DNA of 64,000 bases from Acidobacteriota bacterium (lineage in GTDB: Bacteria > Acidobacteriota > Vicinamibacteria > Vicinamibacterales > UBA2999), in NCBI GenBank assembly GCA_947482665.1, contig CANKJK010000005.1, positions 192,229 through 256,228 of the forward strand, written 5' to 3'. Under the pieces are notes generated by a model. The model saw only the letters and a list, made by a program, of their open reading frames with translations, was not told the DNA's origin and did not search any database. Below are positions 8,133 through 16,952 of this stretch, one piece after another. Numbering within the stretch: the first letter of the stretch is position 1; each line of letters opens with the position of its first letter. Position numbers and translations under genes: made by a program.

Positions 8133-9971
8133 TCAAGGCAGCGCGAAGGTGAGCACGGTGCCACGCGCGATGACCGCGACGTATTGCTTGCCGTTGACGC
8201 TGTAGCTCATCGGCGTTGAGAGCATGCCGGTGCGGATGCCGTCCGGCGTCCCGAACCTGCCGGGATACTTGAAGACCTGTTGCCCGGTGCGCGCGTCGAA
8301 GGCAAAGAAGTCGCCCACGCCGCCGGACCCGTGAAACACCACATCGCCCGCGGTCACCAGATGAGCGGCGTTGGTCCACCCCGGAAACTCCGAGTACCAC
8401 ACCAGATTTCCGCTGACGGGCTCGTAGGCAGCCAGCGCCTGATTCCACGCCATCCCGTGCTTGGCCGTCTCGGCCAGATTCTCGAAGTGGCCAGGGGACC
8501 GCGGTCCCGGCTTGAGGCTGCCTCCAACCGGCTTCACGCGATTGGCCACCGCGTCGTTCTTGCCGCTCACATAGAAGAGCCCCGTGCGCGGGCTGAAGGC
8601 CGGCCCCCCGTAGTCCGAGCCGCCGTCCTGACCTGGCGACGTGATGACGACCTCATTCGCGAGGTACGGGTGAAAGAGCGGACGCACCTTCTTCGCCAGC
8701 TCGGGGTCGGTCACGCGCGGATACGTGGCGCAGTAGGGCTGCTGCGGAATGTTCCTGGAGGTGTAGGGGATCGGCTGCGTCGGCCACGGCTTCTCGCCAG
8801 GGACGTCCGTGTAGGTCGGCACGGGCGTCTCGACGATCGGATTGATGGGTTGCCCCGTCTCGCGATGGAGCAGGTAGGCGTAACAGACCTTGCCGGCCGA
8901 GCCGATGCCCTTCACCGACTTGCCGTTGACGGTCACATCGAAGAGCGTGGGCCCCGCGATCATGTCCTTGTCCCAGATATCGTGATGAATGGTCTGGAAG
9001 TGCCACTTGAGCTTCCCCGTGGCCAGGTCGAGCCCGACAATCGAGTTGGTGAAGAGATTCGTCCCCAGCCGGGCCGATCCGTCATAGTCGGGCGCCGGAT
9101 TCGCCACGTCGAAATAGATCATCCCGAGCGCGGGGTCGATCGCGGGCTGCGTCCACACGCCGCCGCCATGCCGCGGCGCACCCGCCGGCCAGGTGTCCTT
9201 GGCCATCTCCCAGCCGTCATCTCCCGGTCCCTGCGGGACGGTATTGAACACCCACTTGATCGCGCCGGTCCTCGCGTCGGCCGCCACCAGGAGGCCGCCC
9301 ACAATGAGGCTGTCGGAGTCCGACGTGCCCACATAGATGGTGCCGTTGTGATACTTGGGCGTCGAGGCAACGCCGTACCCGATGCTCTTCGGGTCGAAGT
9401 CGTCCGGGTACTTGCCGGGATATTTGAACTGCAGCGCCTTCGTGATGATGCGCAGCACGCCCTTCTCGCCGAAGCTTTCGACGAGCTTGCCCGCCCTGGC
9501 GTCGACCGCGTAGACCTCGGCGGGACCCATCGCATAGATGTTGCCCTCGCCAAAGCCTGGTCCGCGCTTGCCGCCGCCAAAGGCGGGCTCCATCTGAAAC
9601 GTCCACACCTGCTTGCCCGTGGCGGCATCAAGGGCGTAGAGCTTGGAGCCCGAGTTGAAATACATCACGCCGTCAACGACGAGCGGTGTTTCCTCCGCCG
9701 CCGAGTCGCCCTTGGGCAGATCGAACGACCACTTGAGCGCCAGCTTGCCGGCATTGGCCGGCGTGATCTGGTTGAGCGGCGAGTAGCGGGAGTTGCCGAG
9801 GTCGCCGTTGTGGTCGCCCCAGTTCCCGGTCGTCGCCGCGTTGACCTTCGGCTGATCGGCAAAGCGCTGGACGGACGCCTTATAGTGCGTGGCGCCCTGC
9901 TGGGCCGCCAGGTGTCCAACGCTCACGGCCAGGGTCAGTGTGCACAGAGCGACGGTGAGATGTCGGGTCAT
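8133..9971 (-). CDS. Secreted PQQ-dependent dehydrogenase family protein (quinoprotein)
   Basis: This 612-residue protein has a signal peptide (MTRHLTVALCTLTLAVSVGHLAAQQ) and an eight-bladed quinoprotein propeller. Typical segments are GDLGNSRYSPLNQITPANA, LYALDAATGKQVWTFQ, GGGVWTQPAIDPALGMIYF and LDLATGKLKWHFQTIHHDIW. It would oxidise an alcohol or sugar in the periplasm. No vicinal Cys pair and no CxxCH haem site are present, so an electron acceptor must be separate. The ATG at 9971 is preferred to an in-frame start at 10169 because AGAGGA lies 3 bases before it and the signal peptide follows directly. A paralogue lies at 16953-18839. Acidobacterial quinoproteins of this sort are sometimes found without PQQ synthesis genes, and none is seen here. 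Confidence 0.85.
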   Translation of the reverse strand: MTRHLTVALCTLTLAVSVGHLAAQQGATHYKASVQRFADQPKVNAATTGNWGDHNGDLGNSRYSPLNQITPANAGKLALKWSFDLPKGDSAAEETPLVVDGVMYFNSGSKLYALDAATGKQVWTFQMEPAFGGGKRGPGFGEGNIYAMGPAEVYAVDARAGKLVESFGEKGVLRIITKALQFKYPGKYPDDFDPKSIGYGVASTPKYHNGTIYVGTSDSDSLIVGGLLVAADARTGAIKWVFNTVPQGPGDDGWEMAKDTWPAGAPRHGGGVWTQPAIDPALGMIYFDVANPAPDYDGSARLGTNLFTNSIVGLDLATGKLKWHFQTIHHDIWDKDMIAGPTLFDVTVNGKSVKGIGSAGKVCYAYLLHRETGQPINPIVETPVPTYTDVPGEKPWPTQPIPYTSRNIPQQPYCATYPRVTDPELAKKVRPLFHPYLANEVVITSPGQDGGSDYGGPAFSPRTGLFYVSGKNDAVANRVKPVGGSLKPGPRSPGHFENLAETAKHGMAWNQALAAYEPVSGNLVWYSEFPGWTNAAHLVTAGDVVFHGSGGVGDFFAFDARTGQQVFKYPGRFGTPDGIRTGMLSTPMSYSVNGKQYVAVIARGTVLTFALP

Positions 9972-10128
9972 GAGTCCTCTTTCGCGGTTCCGCGACGTCC
10001 CCGGTAGAAGGGACGGGTCGTTATAGACCGGAAGATGCCACAGGAACAAGAACGACAGGAGACCGAGCAGCCCGGCCGGCACAGTGCACGTAGGGCGCTG
10101 GCTGGCCGGTAGAATCGGGCCACCGGCC

Positions 10129-10431
10129 ATGCCGAGGCTCCCGATAACCACGATTCGCGGCCCCTTCACCGCGACACTCTTCCGCTACTCAGGCGCGGGC
10201 GGCGCATGGACCTTCGCCCCGATTCCGAAACGTCTGGCGCCTCCGGTGACGCGGCCGTGGGGGCGCACGCCGGTTCGCGCGACCGTCGACGGCGTGAGCT
10301 GGGACACCAGCATCTGGCGCGACACGAAGACCGACAGGTCGCTGCTGGCCGTGCCGGCCCGCGTCCGCGGGAAGAAGGGGCAGGGTGATACGGTCCGCGT
10401 CGCCTTCTCGTTCGAGGAGGACGCGGACTAG
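10129..10431 (+). CDS. DUF1905 domain protein
   Basis: This is a 100-residue protein if started at ATG 10129; an in-frame start at 10084 would add 15 residues of poor conservation. The pattern of a conserved FTATLFRY strand, GGAWTFAPIP, a VRATVDGVSWDTSIWR segment and a final LLAVPARVRGKKGQGDTVRVAFS fits DUF1905, a small beta-barrel domain of unknown role. A TAGAAT box lies 13 bases upstream of the ATG. It diverges from the dehydrogenase gene and precedes the FabH-like gene by 33 bp, so the two may be co-transcribed. I cannot assign a function. Confidence 0.72.
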   Translation: MPRLPITTIRGPFTATLFRYSGAGGAWTFAPIPKRLAPPVTRPWGRTPVRATVDGVSWDTSIWRDTKTDRSLLAVPARVRGKKGQGDTVRVAFSFEEDAD

Positions 10432-10464
10432 CTGGTCCCCGGGGCGGTATCCTAGCCACTCACC

Positions 10465-11577
10465 ATGACTTACGCCGCCATCACGGGCTGGGGCTCCGCC
10501 ATGCCCCCCGCTGTGCTCAGCAACGACGACCTCTCGACGTTTCTCGAGACCAATGACGAGTGGATCGTCACCCGCACCGGCATGAAGGAGCGCCGCGTCT
10601 CCCATGTGCCCGCGCGGGAACTGGCCACGGTTGCGGCCAGGAGGGCACTCGCCTGCGCCGGCCTTGACCCGGCCGACCTGGAGTTGGTGGTGTACGGCAG
10701 CTGCAGCAACGACGAACAGGTGCCCAACTCCGCTTCTGGCGTCCAGCTCTCGCTTGGCGCCACCCGTGCGGCCGCGATCGACCTCAACACGGCCTGCACG
10801 AGCTTTCTCTACGGGCTCTCGACCGCGAGCGCGATGATCCGCACGGGCGCGGTCAGGAATGCGGTCGTTATCGGCGTCGAGGTGATCTCGCCGTACATGG
10901 ACTGGGACAACCGCAACGTCGCGGTCCTCTTTGGCGACGGCTGCGCCGCGGTGGTGCTGCAGGCCTCCGATACACCGTCAGGCGTGCTGGGCGAACAGCT
11001 CGGCTGCGTGGCGGATGCCCGCGCGTCGCTCCGGGTACGCGGCTGGGGTGGGGCCTACGCGAACCGGGGGATCGTCTTCGGCGACACGCAGTGGGACTTC
11101 GACGGCCAGGAGATCTTCAAGAAGGCCGTCCACGGGATGCTCCAGGCGAGCGCAGCGGTCATGACCAAGTGTGGCGTGCGCCCAGAGGAGATCGACCTCG
11201 TGGTGCCGCACCAGGCCAACCTCCGCATCATCGAAGCCGTCGTGACGCGCACGGGCATCCCGATGGAGAAGGTGATGCTGACCGTGCAGCGCTACGGCAA
11301 CATGAGCGCGGCGACGGTACCCGTGGCACTGACCGAGGCGCTGGCCGAGGGACGGGTGAAGCCGGGTGCGCTGATCCTGATGCCCGCGTTCGGGGCTGGC
11401 CTCACCTACTGCGCGCACCTCGTCCGATGGGGCGACCGCGTCACGCCATTGGGCCAGAGCGCTGCGGCGCTGCCGCCATGTGACATGTCCGCGCTCGACA
11501 TGGTGCTTCGCGCACGCGCGGCGCACACGGCCACCCGCGCGCAGTCGGCCATCGGGCTCAGCACGCCGCCTGCCTGA
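10465..11577 (+). CDS. 3-oxoacyl-ACP synthase III family protein (FabH-like)
   Basis: This 370-residue thiolase-fold ketosynthase condenses an acyl-CoA with malonyl-ACP or a related carrier. The Cys-His-Asn triad of FabH is intact: C111 in NTACTSF, H249 in VVPHQANLRII and N279 in RYGNMSAA. The N-terminal NDEWIVTRTGMKERR is also typical. It is about 40 residues longer than housekeeping FabH, with a C-terminal tail after LVRWGDRV that is Ala-rich and unfamiliar. The active-site setting TACTSF differs from the common AACAGF, so a specialised substrate is possible. An SDR gene follows 50 bp later and could reduce the product. A TATCCT box lies 11 bases before the ATG. Confidence 0.88.
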   Translation: MTYAAITGWGSAMPPAVLSNDDLSTFLETNDEWIVTRTGMKERRVSHVPARELATVAARRALACAGLDPADLELVVYGSCSNDEQVPNSASGVQLSLGATRAAAIDLNTACTSFLYGLSTASAMIRTGAVRNAVVIGVEVISPYMDWDNRNVAVLFGDGCAAVVLQASDTPSGVLGEQLGCVADARASLRVRGWGGAYANRGIVFGDTQWDFDGQEIFKKAVHGMLQASAAVMTKCGVRPEEIDLVVPHQANLRIIEAVVTRTGIPMEKVMLTVQRYGNMSAATVPVALTEALAEGRVKPGALILMPAFGAGLTYCAHLVRWGDRVTPLGQSAAALPPCDMSALDMVLRARAAHTATRAQSAIGLSTPPA

Positions 11578-11627
11578 CGTCACCGGCCTGACGTCGCAGG
11601 CCCGATTCATCCTCACGGGAGCAGCAC

Positions 11628-12446
11628 ATGCAGTCACTGAAGAACACGGTCGCCCTCGTCACCGGGGGCTCGCGGGGCGTCGGCAAGGGTGCCGCGCTCG
11701 GACTCGGTGAAGCCGGCGCGCGCGTCTACATCACCGGTCGGACGACCGCCGCTGGCCAGTCGAAGATCCCGGGCACGCTCGGGGAAACGGTCGCTGCTGT
11801 GAATGCACTCGGCGGCACCGGCATCGCGATCCCGTGCGACCACGCCGTGGATGCGGAGGTCGCGGCGGCGTTTGCCCGCGTGATGGCCGAGGCAGGGCAG
11901 CTCGACGTGCTGGTCAACAACGTCTATGCGAGCCCCGAGCAGAAGGCCACGGGCGTGCCGTTCTGGGAGCTGCCGATCAGCTACTGGGATGCCCTGAACT
12001 CCGTGGGCTTGCGGTCGCACTACGTGGCCAGCCTCTACGCCGCCCCGATGATGGTCGCCAAGGGCCGCGGGCTCATCGTCAACATCTCCTCGAATGCTGC
12101 CGCGGAGTACTCCGCGATGTTCGGCGTGGCCTACGGCGTCGCCAAAGCGGCGCTCGACCGGCTCACGGCGGACATGGCAAAGGAACTGACGCCGCACAAC
12201 GTCGCCGTCATCTCCCTCTGGCCGGGACCGATCAAGGGCGAGAAGATCCTCGCGCAGCCCGATCGCGTGCCCCCCGCCGTGCTGCAGTTCATTCTCGCCA
12301 AGGGCGAGTCGCCGCAGTTCACCGGGCGGGCGATTGCCGCGCTGGCCGCCGACCCGAACGTCATGGCCAAGTCGGGCCAGGCGTTCAAGGTGGCGGACCT
12401 CGCGGTGGAATACGGCTTCAGTGATCCGGGCGTCGCTACGACTTAA
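11628..12446 (+). CDS. Short-chain dehydrogenase/reductase
   Basis: This 272-residue cytosolic SDR has the nucleotide-binding TGGSRGVGKG motif (12-21), NNVYA (97-101) in place of NNAG, and catalytic Ser154/155, Tyr169 and Lys173 (NISSNAAAEYSAMFGVAYGVAK). Overall it resembles the DHRS1-like group. GGGAG lies 6 bases before the ATG. Its position just after a FabH-like synthase suggests reduction of a beta-keto or aldehyde product, which is inference. Its 3' end overlaps the convergent TonB receptor gene by 11 bp. Confidence 0.88.
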   Translation: MQSLKNTVALVTGGSRGVGKGAALGLGEAGARVYITGRTTAAGQSKIPGTLGETVAAVNALGGTGIAIPCDHAVDAEVAAAFARVMAEAGQLDVLVNNVYASPEQKATGVPFWELPISYWDALNSVGLRSHYVASLYAAPMMVAKGRGLIVNISSNAAAEYSAMFGVAYGVAKAALDRLTADMAKELTPHNVAVISLWPGPIKGEKILAQPDRVPPAVLQFILAKGESPQFTGRAIAALAADPNVMAKSGQAFKVADLAVEYGFSDPGVATT

Positions 12447-15018
12447 GGGTGAGCCGCAGGGTCACCCCGACGGTGCGCTGGTCTCCGGGCTGGCCCACAT
12501 ACAGGCCTGTGTTGCCGGGCGCTGCGGAGAGCAGGTCGTAGTAGCGCCTGTTGAACAGGTTCCGCGACCAGATCGAGACCGTCCAGCCATCAGAGGCGCG
12601 AAAGCCGACGCGGGCATTCACCAGCGCGTAGCTCGGCACCACCAGGTACTTCGAGGCACTGGAGCTCGACGAGAACGACGACCGGTAGCTGGCGTCAAAG
12701 GCACCAAAGAACTGCCCCTTCCGGCCGAGCAGACCGCCGCTGCCTGTCAGTTCACCGCCGACCGAGATGGCCGACTTCGAGATGCCCGGCAGCTGCGTCC
12801 CCGACACATCTGTCACCTGCGGACCGCCCGTGTCCTCGAGCGGCGGCGGCGCGTCCGTGAAGTCCACGTAGATACCGTCCGTGAAGGCGCCAGACGCATA
12901 GACCGAGCCGCGCTTACCGGCGCTGGCGGTCAGATCGATCTCGAGCCCGCGCACGCGCACCTTCTGCGCGTTCGCGAGATAGCCGCGCAGCACGCCGACG
13001 CCGGCATTCACGACCTGTGCCTGAAAGTCATTCGTAGTGGTATTGAACGCCGTGACGTTGGCCGTCACCGCCGGGAAGGGCTGCGTCTTGATGCCGACCT
13101 CGACGTGTCGCACATCCTCGGGCTTCACCGTCGCGGCCGAGAGCACCGGCTGATCCAGCGCATCCGTCGGCACGCCGTTCAGGTTGAGGCCCACCGACTT
13201 GAAGCTCTTCGCGTAGGTGGCGTAGGTGTTGATGGCCTTGGCCACCCGGAAGGCCACCGTCGCCTGGCCTGACATGTTCGTGTCACTCACGTCGGTCTTG
13301 TAGGCCTGGGGCGCCAGAATCGACCGCTGCAGGGCCACGAGCGCCGCGTTCGACGTCTGCAGCCCGCCATAGATTTGCTGATCGAAATCCACGCGCTTCT
13401 GGTCGTAGTTGAACCGAAGACCCGGGAGCACCCGCAGGCGGTCCGTGACCTCCCACTCCACCTGGCCAAAGCCGGCGGCGCTGGTGTTGTCGTAGGCGAG
13501 GTACTGGTTGAAGCCGTAGCCGTCCAGCAGTCCGGGCGTCGCGGCAGTTGCGCTCGGAGCCAGCAGGAAGCGCGCCGCGGCGGCGCCTTGCTCCTGGCGG
13601 AAGGACGGGGCGGACTCAATGCCCTGGTGGAACACAAAGGCGCCCGCCACGAAGTTGAAGGTCTTTGACAGCGCCGCCGTGTAGCGGACTTCCTGCGTCC
13701 ACTGGGTCTGATGGGACGGCGCTGCGGAGATCGTCGTAATCGGTAGGCCGATGAAATCGCGGTCGTTCGCGGGGTTCCAGTTCCAGAAGCGCCAGCCGGT
13801 CGTGGAGACGAGGCGGCCGGGGCCCAGCTTCCAATCGACGTTGACCGAGGCGCCGCCAAGGTCCTGATAGGAGCGGACGGCCGAGTCCACGTCGGTCTTG
13901 CGGTCAAACGCGTTGTAGCTGGGCGGTGCGTAGCCCAGATCCGCCGCGATAGCGGGGAACTGGCGGTTCGCGGCGCGGAGCGTCGGCGCCACGCCGGCCA
14001 CGACCTGCGTATTCCCCTTCATCCGCTGCTGGGTGTGGTCGAGGGCCAGCGTCACGGCGAGAGCCCCGGACGGCGCGTAGAGCAGCTGCCCGCGGAGCCC
14101 GAGGTTGTTGAGGTCGTTCATGTCATTGCCCGTCTTGACATTGAGCAACGTGCCGTCGCGCTGCGTGCCCGAAAAGGAGAGCCGGCCCGCCACGCGCCCG
14201 AACAGCGGCCCGGTGATTGAGGCCTTGGCCTGCGTGTAGCCGAGGTTGCCGAAGTTGATCTCAAACTCCGAGCCCGGCGTGAACGCGGGCTTGCGGGTCG
14301 TGACGTTGATGGCGCCGGCCGTCGTGTTCTTGCCGAAGAGCGTGCCCTGCGGTCCGCGCAACACCTCCACCTGCTCAACGTCGAGGAAGTCGAGGGTGGC
14401 AGACGCGGGACGCGCGTAGAACACGCCATCGATATAGAGACCGACGCCGGGCTCGATGCCGTCATTGGTGAGACCGAACGGTGCGCCCAGCCCACGGATG
14501 TTGATCGACGAGTTCCGGGGATTCGTGGAGTAGAACTGCACCGTCGGCAGCATCTCCTTCATGCGGTTCACGTTGAACGCGCCCGCGTCGGCCACCAGAT
14601 CGCCACGAACGACGGAGACGGGAATCGGCACTTCCTGCGCTTCCTCTTCCATGCGCCGCGCCGTCACTACTACCGACTGACTCAGCCGTGCGGGCTGGAG
14701 CTCCGCGTCGCTCGTCACGACCTGACCCGCCGCCAGCACGACGTGACGCACCGACGTCTCAAAGCCGTCGAGCGACACTTCGACGCGGTAGCGCCCTGGC
14801 GCCAGGCCCTCGGCCCGGTAGACACCGCGGTCCGCGGCCACGAGGTCCACCGACGCGCTGGTCTCTTCATTGGTCACTTTCACCGAGGCGCCCGGGACGG
14901 TGTCGCCCAGCGAGTCGCGCACGACGCCCGCGATCACACCCGAGGCGCCCTGCGCACCGGCCGTCAGGGGCAACAGGGCCAGGAGGCCCACCACGAACAG
15001 AGTCAAGATCCGCTTCAC
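12436..15018 (-). CDS. TonB-dependent receptor with carboxypeptidase-regulatory domain
   Basis: This 860-residue outer-membrane transporter starts at GTG 15018, with GGAGAGG 8 bases upstream. A signal peptide follows (VKRILTLFVVGLLALLPLTAGA). Next are a CarboxypepD_reg-like domain (about 28-110), a plug (about 125-235, with SINIRGLGAPFG and VEQVEVLRGPQGTLFGKNT) and a barrel ending ...VTLRLTLKS. The VEVLRGPQG and GKNTTAGAINVTT motifs are those of siderophore-type receptors. The gene has a long leader holding a cysteine-rich upstream ORF and two hairpins, which points to control by cysteine or sulfur supply (see findings). The ligand could therefore be a sulfur compound or an iron chelate; the sequence does not decide. 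The 3' end overlaps the convergent SDR gene. Confidence 0.9.
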   Translation of the reverse strand: MKRILTLFVVGLLALLPLTAGAQGASGVIAGVVRDSLGDTVPGASVKVTNEETSASVDLVAADRGVYRAEGLAPGRYRVEVSLDGFETSVRHVVLAAGQVVTSDAELQPARLSQSVVVTARRMEEEAQEVPIPVSVVRGDLVADAGAFNVNRMKEMLPTVQFYSTNPRNSSINIRGLGAPFGLTNDGIEPGVGLYIDGVFYARPASATLDFLDVEQVEVLRGPQGTLFGKNTTAGAINVTTRKPAFTPGSEFEINFGNLGYTQAKASITGPLFGRVAGRLSFSGTQRDGTLLNVKTGNDMNDLNNLGLRGQLLYAPSGALAVTLALDHTQQRMKGNTQVVAGVAPTLRAANRQFPAIAADLGYAPPSYNAFDRKTDVDSAVRSYQDLGGASVNVDWKLGPGRLVSTTGWRFWNWNPANDRDFIGLPITTISAAPSHQTQWTQEVRYTAALSKTFNFVAGAFVFHQGIESAPSFRQEQGAAAARFLLAPSATAATPGLLDGYGFNQYLAYDNTSAAGFGQVEWEVTDRLRVLPGLRFNYDQKRVDFDQQIYGGLQTSNAALVALQRSILAPQAYKTDVSDTNMSGQATVAFRVAKAINTYATYAKSFKSVGLNLNGVPTDALDQPVLSAATVKPEDVRHVEVGIKTQPFPAVTANVTAFNTTTNDFQAQVVNAGVGVLRGYLANAQKVRVRGLEIDLTASAGKRGSVYASGAFTDGIYVDFTDAPPPLEDTGGPQVTDVSGTQLPGISKSAISVGGELTGSGGLLGRKGQFFGAFDASYRSSFSSSSSASKYLVVPSYALVNARVGFRASDGWTVSIWSRNLFNRRYYDLLSAAPGNTGLYVGQPGDQRTVGVTLRLTLKS

Positions 15019-15033
15019 GACAATCACCTCTCC

Positions 15034-15093
15034 TGCGCGCGCCTCAGGCGCCGCGCGACACACATCAACACGCACCGGGCATACGCCCGGCGC
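15034..15093 (-). promoter_or_regulatory. Two leader hairpins before the TonB receptor
   Basis: On the minus strand, 15093-15072 forms a 9-bp stem (GCGCCGGGC / GCCCGGTGC, one wobble) with loop GTAT. Then 15057-15034 forms GCGCGGCGCC / GGCGCGCGC with a TGA loop and one bulge, ending just before the GGAGAGG ribosome-binding site. The second hairpin could mask initiation. They sit between the Cys-rich ORF and the receptor start. Confidence 0.5.
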
Positions 15094-15171
15094 ACACGTG
15101 CGAGTCAGCCGATCAACGGGCTGCTGGGGAGAGGGAACGGGAAGCTACGGGGTAGGTCTCGGAATCCTCAC

Positions 15172-15261
15172 TCAGCGGCCGGTCGTCGGCTGCATACACG
15201 CGCACCGGCAGGCGGCGCACGCGCAACAGGCGCGACAACAGGTGGAGTGAGAGAACGTCAC
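15172..15261 (-). CDS. Cysteine-rich leader peptide (29 residues)
   Basis: GTG at 15261 to TGA at 15174-15172. Residues 7-22 read TCCRACCACAACRCAC: eight of the fifteen residues from C8 to C22 are Cys, ending in a short MQPTTGR tail. The frame is closed by TAA at 15276-15274, so GTG 15261 is the only usual start. The TAAGCT -10 box ends 9 bases before the GTG, so the mRNA would be almost leaderless. The ORF stops 153 bases before the TonB receptor start on the same strand. Poly-Cys upstream ORFs acting as cysteine sensors are known from mycobacteria; placing this one in that functional class is my inference. The peptide could instead bind metal, but its placement favours a regulatory ORF. Confidence 0.6.
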   Translation of the reverse strand: MTFSHSTCCRACCACAACRCACMQPTTGR

Positions 15262-15270
15262 GAGGGATTC

Positions 15271-15300
15271 AGCTTAGCAGGCATCTCGCGGGCCTGTCCA
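15271..15300 (-). promoter_or_regulatory. Promoter of the leader peptide/TonB receptor
   Basis: TGGACA (15300-15295) as -35, an 18-base spacer, and TAAGCT (15276-15271) as -10. The expected start point is near 15265, 3-4 bases before the GTG of the leader peptide. It lies in the 310-bp gap (15019-15328) after the ferric-reductase-like gene. Confidence 0.55.
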
Positions 15301-15328
15301 CCCCGGCCGCGGACAGAGGGTCCGATTC

Positions 15329-16633
15329 CTAGAAGAGGTCGAACAGCTCCGCATGAATCTGGCCTTCGGGCACGCCGAGATCGCGGAGGTCGGCCACGAC
15401 ATCGCGGATCATCCCGGGCGGACCGCAGACAAAGCAGCTGTAGCGGTGCACATCGTGGGGCAGCTGGCGGGCGAGCATCGCACGGTCGACGCGCCCCCGC
15501 TCCCCGTCCCAGACGGGCGGCGGGTCTTCGAGCACCGTCACGACCTGCAGGTCCAGCAGGAGCTGAATGCCCTCCACCGTCTCGCGGCCTGTCAGGCGGT
15601 CCCAGCGGCCACCCGCGTGGATGAGCAGGTGATGTCGTGTGTCGCGCGCCTCGACGAGCGCGCGCAGCATGCTGAGGATTGGCGCGATGCCGATCCCACC
15701 AGCGATGAATACGAAGCCGGGTGCATCGATACCGCTCGTGGTAAAGCCACCGTAGGGTCCGTCCACAAAGGCTCGCGTGCCCGGCGCCACCGCGCCAGTG
15801 GCGCGGGTGGAGTCGCCGAGTTCCTTGATCGTGAACTCGACGCGCCCGTCCGGCAGACCCGGCCGCGAGGAAAACGAGAACGGGTGGTCGCCGGCGCTGA
15901 AGGGCGTGCGGCCCAGCGTGAGCCACGCGAACTGGCCCGGTACGAAAGACACCCCGGCATGCCCCTCGGGCACGAGGCTCACCGTCCATGCATCCCCACG
16001 TTCTCGATGCACGCCGACCACGCGCCAGGGCTTCCGCGTCAGCAGTGCCGGCCGCACCAGCCGCGCGTAGACAATCACACCGACCCAGCCAGCGGCACAC
16101 GCGACCCACACCGCGTGCCGGAGCGGATCCGCCAGGTAATAGCGGACGCGCTCCACATGCACGGCGGCCAAGACGATAGCAGTCGCGGCCAGCACGTCAT
16201 GACCGAGACGCCAGCCTTCATGGCGAAGGCCGAACCACTTTCGCCCCACCGTCGTCACGACGAGCAGCAGCATCGCCACGACCGCCGCGAGCCCCGCTGT
16301 CATGTAGCCAGGGGCCACAAACGGATTGAGATAGACGAGGCGCAGCGGCGCGTCGACGACGAGGATGGCGGGGTGGGCTACCACCATGAGCGCAGCGGCA
16401 ATGCCGAGGTACTTGTGCCACCGGAAGATGCGGTCCGTCGGCCCGAGCGCCGAGACCCAGCGGATGCGCGCCGTCAGCAGCCCCTGCGCCCCCATCATTG
16501 CGAGCGCCGCAAAGCCCGCCCCCATGGCCACCGCCCACCACACCCCCGCCACCGACGCCGGCACGGGACCGGCCAGCACGACGGCGAGCGGCGTCAGGAC
16601 GAGCGCGAGGTAGAGGGTGGCGAAGGCGCGCAT
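15329..16633 (-). CDS. Ferric reductase-like flavocytochrome/ferredoxin-reductase protein
   Basis: This 434-residue membrane oxidoreductase has six likely helices in residues 1-205 (from MRAFATLYLALVLTPLAVVLAG to VWVACAAGWVGVIVYARLV). Histidines suited to bis-haem binding include H73 in RWHKYLG, H81 in VVAHPA, and others in GWRLGHDVL and LAAVHVERVR. The cytosolic half has an FAD site (DHPFSFSS), an NAD(P) site (FIAGGIGIAPILSML) and the C-terminal YSCFVCGPPGMI motif. It would move electrons from NAD(P)H across the membrane. It lies upstream of, and on the same strand as, the Cys-leader TonB receptor, but a separate promoter lies between them. A link to metal reduction for that receptor is plausible but unproven. 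Confidence 0.88.
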   Translation of the reverse strand: MRAFATLYLALVLTPLAVVLAGPVPASVAGVWWAVAMGAGFAALAMMGAQGLLTARIRWVSALGPTDRIFRWHKYLGIAAALMVVAHPAILVVDAPLRLVYLNPFVAPGYMTAGLAAVVAMLLLVVTTVGRKWFGLRHEGWRLGHDVLAATAIVLAAVHVERVRYYLADPLRHAVWVACAAGWVGVIVYARLVRPALLTRKPWRVVGVHRERGDAWTVSLVPEGHAGVSFVPGQFAWLTLGRTPFSAGDHPFSFSSRPGLPDGRVEFTIKELGDSTRATGAVAPGTRAFVDGPYGGFTTSGIDAPGFVFIAGGIGIAPILSMLRALVEARDTRHHLLIHAGGRWDRLTGRETVEGIQLLLDLQVVTVLEDPPPVWDGERGRVDRAMLARQLPHDVHRYSCFVCGPPGMIRDVVADLRDLGVPEGQIHAELFDLF

Positions 16634-16637
16634 GGGC

Positions 16638-16772
16638 CTACCGGGATGCCGCCGTCACATGCCGCGTCACGGCGCTATCCAGCACTGCAAACGGGAGGAC
16701 GAGTCCGTCGGTCACGGGTGTCGTCACGATGGTCAGCCACGGGTCGAGCCGGCGTGGCCACAGGTGAGGCAT
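16638..16772 (-). CDS. Possible 44-residue hypothetical protein
   Basis: The gap 16634-16952 (319 bp) has no confident gene. This short ORF (MPHLWPRRLDPWLTIVTTPV...) ends 4 bases before the ATG of the ferric-reductase-like protein, so it could be coupled to it. It has no recognised domain and no strong ribosome-binding site. Overlapping it in another frame is an open stretch with two CxxC pairs (KCSPCQ and ACLTCGHAG, ending near 16733) but no usable start. Either may be real, and both are doubtful. Confidence 0.22.
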   Translation of the reverse strand: MPHLWPRRLDPWLTIVTTPVTDGLVLPFAVLDSAVTRHVTAASR

Positions 16773-16952
16773 GCCGGAGTCTGTGCAAGGTAGGTACCCG
16801 GCGGATTGCACGCCAGGCCGGCCTCATCATCGGGCGGGAATGCCTGACACGGGGAACACTTCCCGGGCCCAGGGATTTTCAGTGCCCTACCAAATGGTCG
16901 AGACGACCCTGGCCTCCTCGATCGCCGTGTCGAGCGTGACGGAGACAGGCGC

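Noticed and set aside
8280..10007. 575-codon open frame antisense to the PQQ-type dehydrogenase
   Set aside because: It mirrors the codon structure of the minus-strand gene and has no signal peptide or domain.
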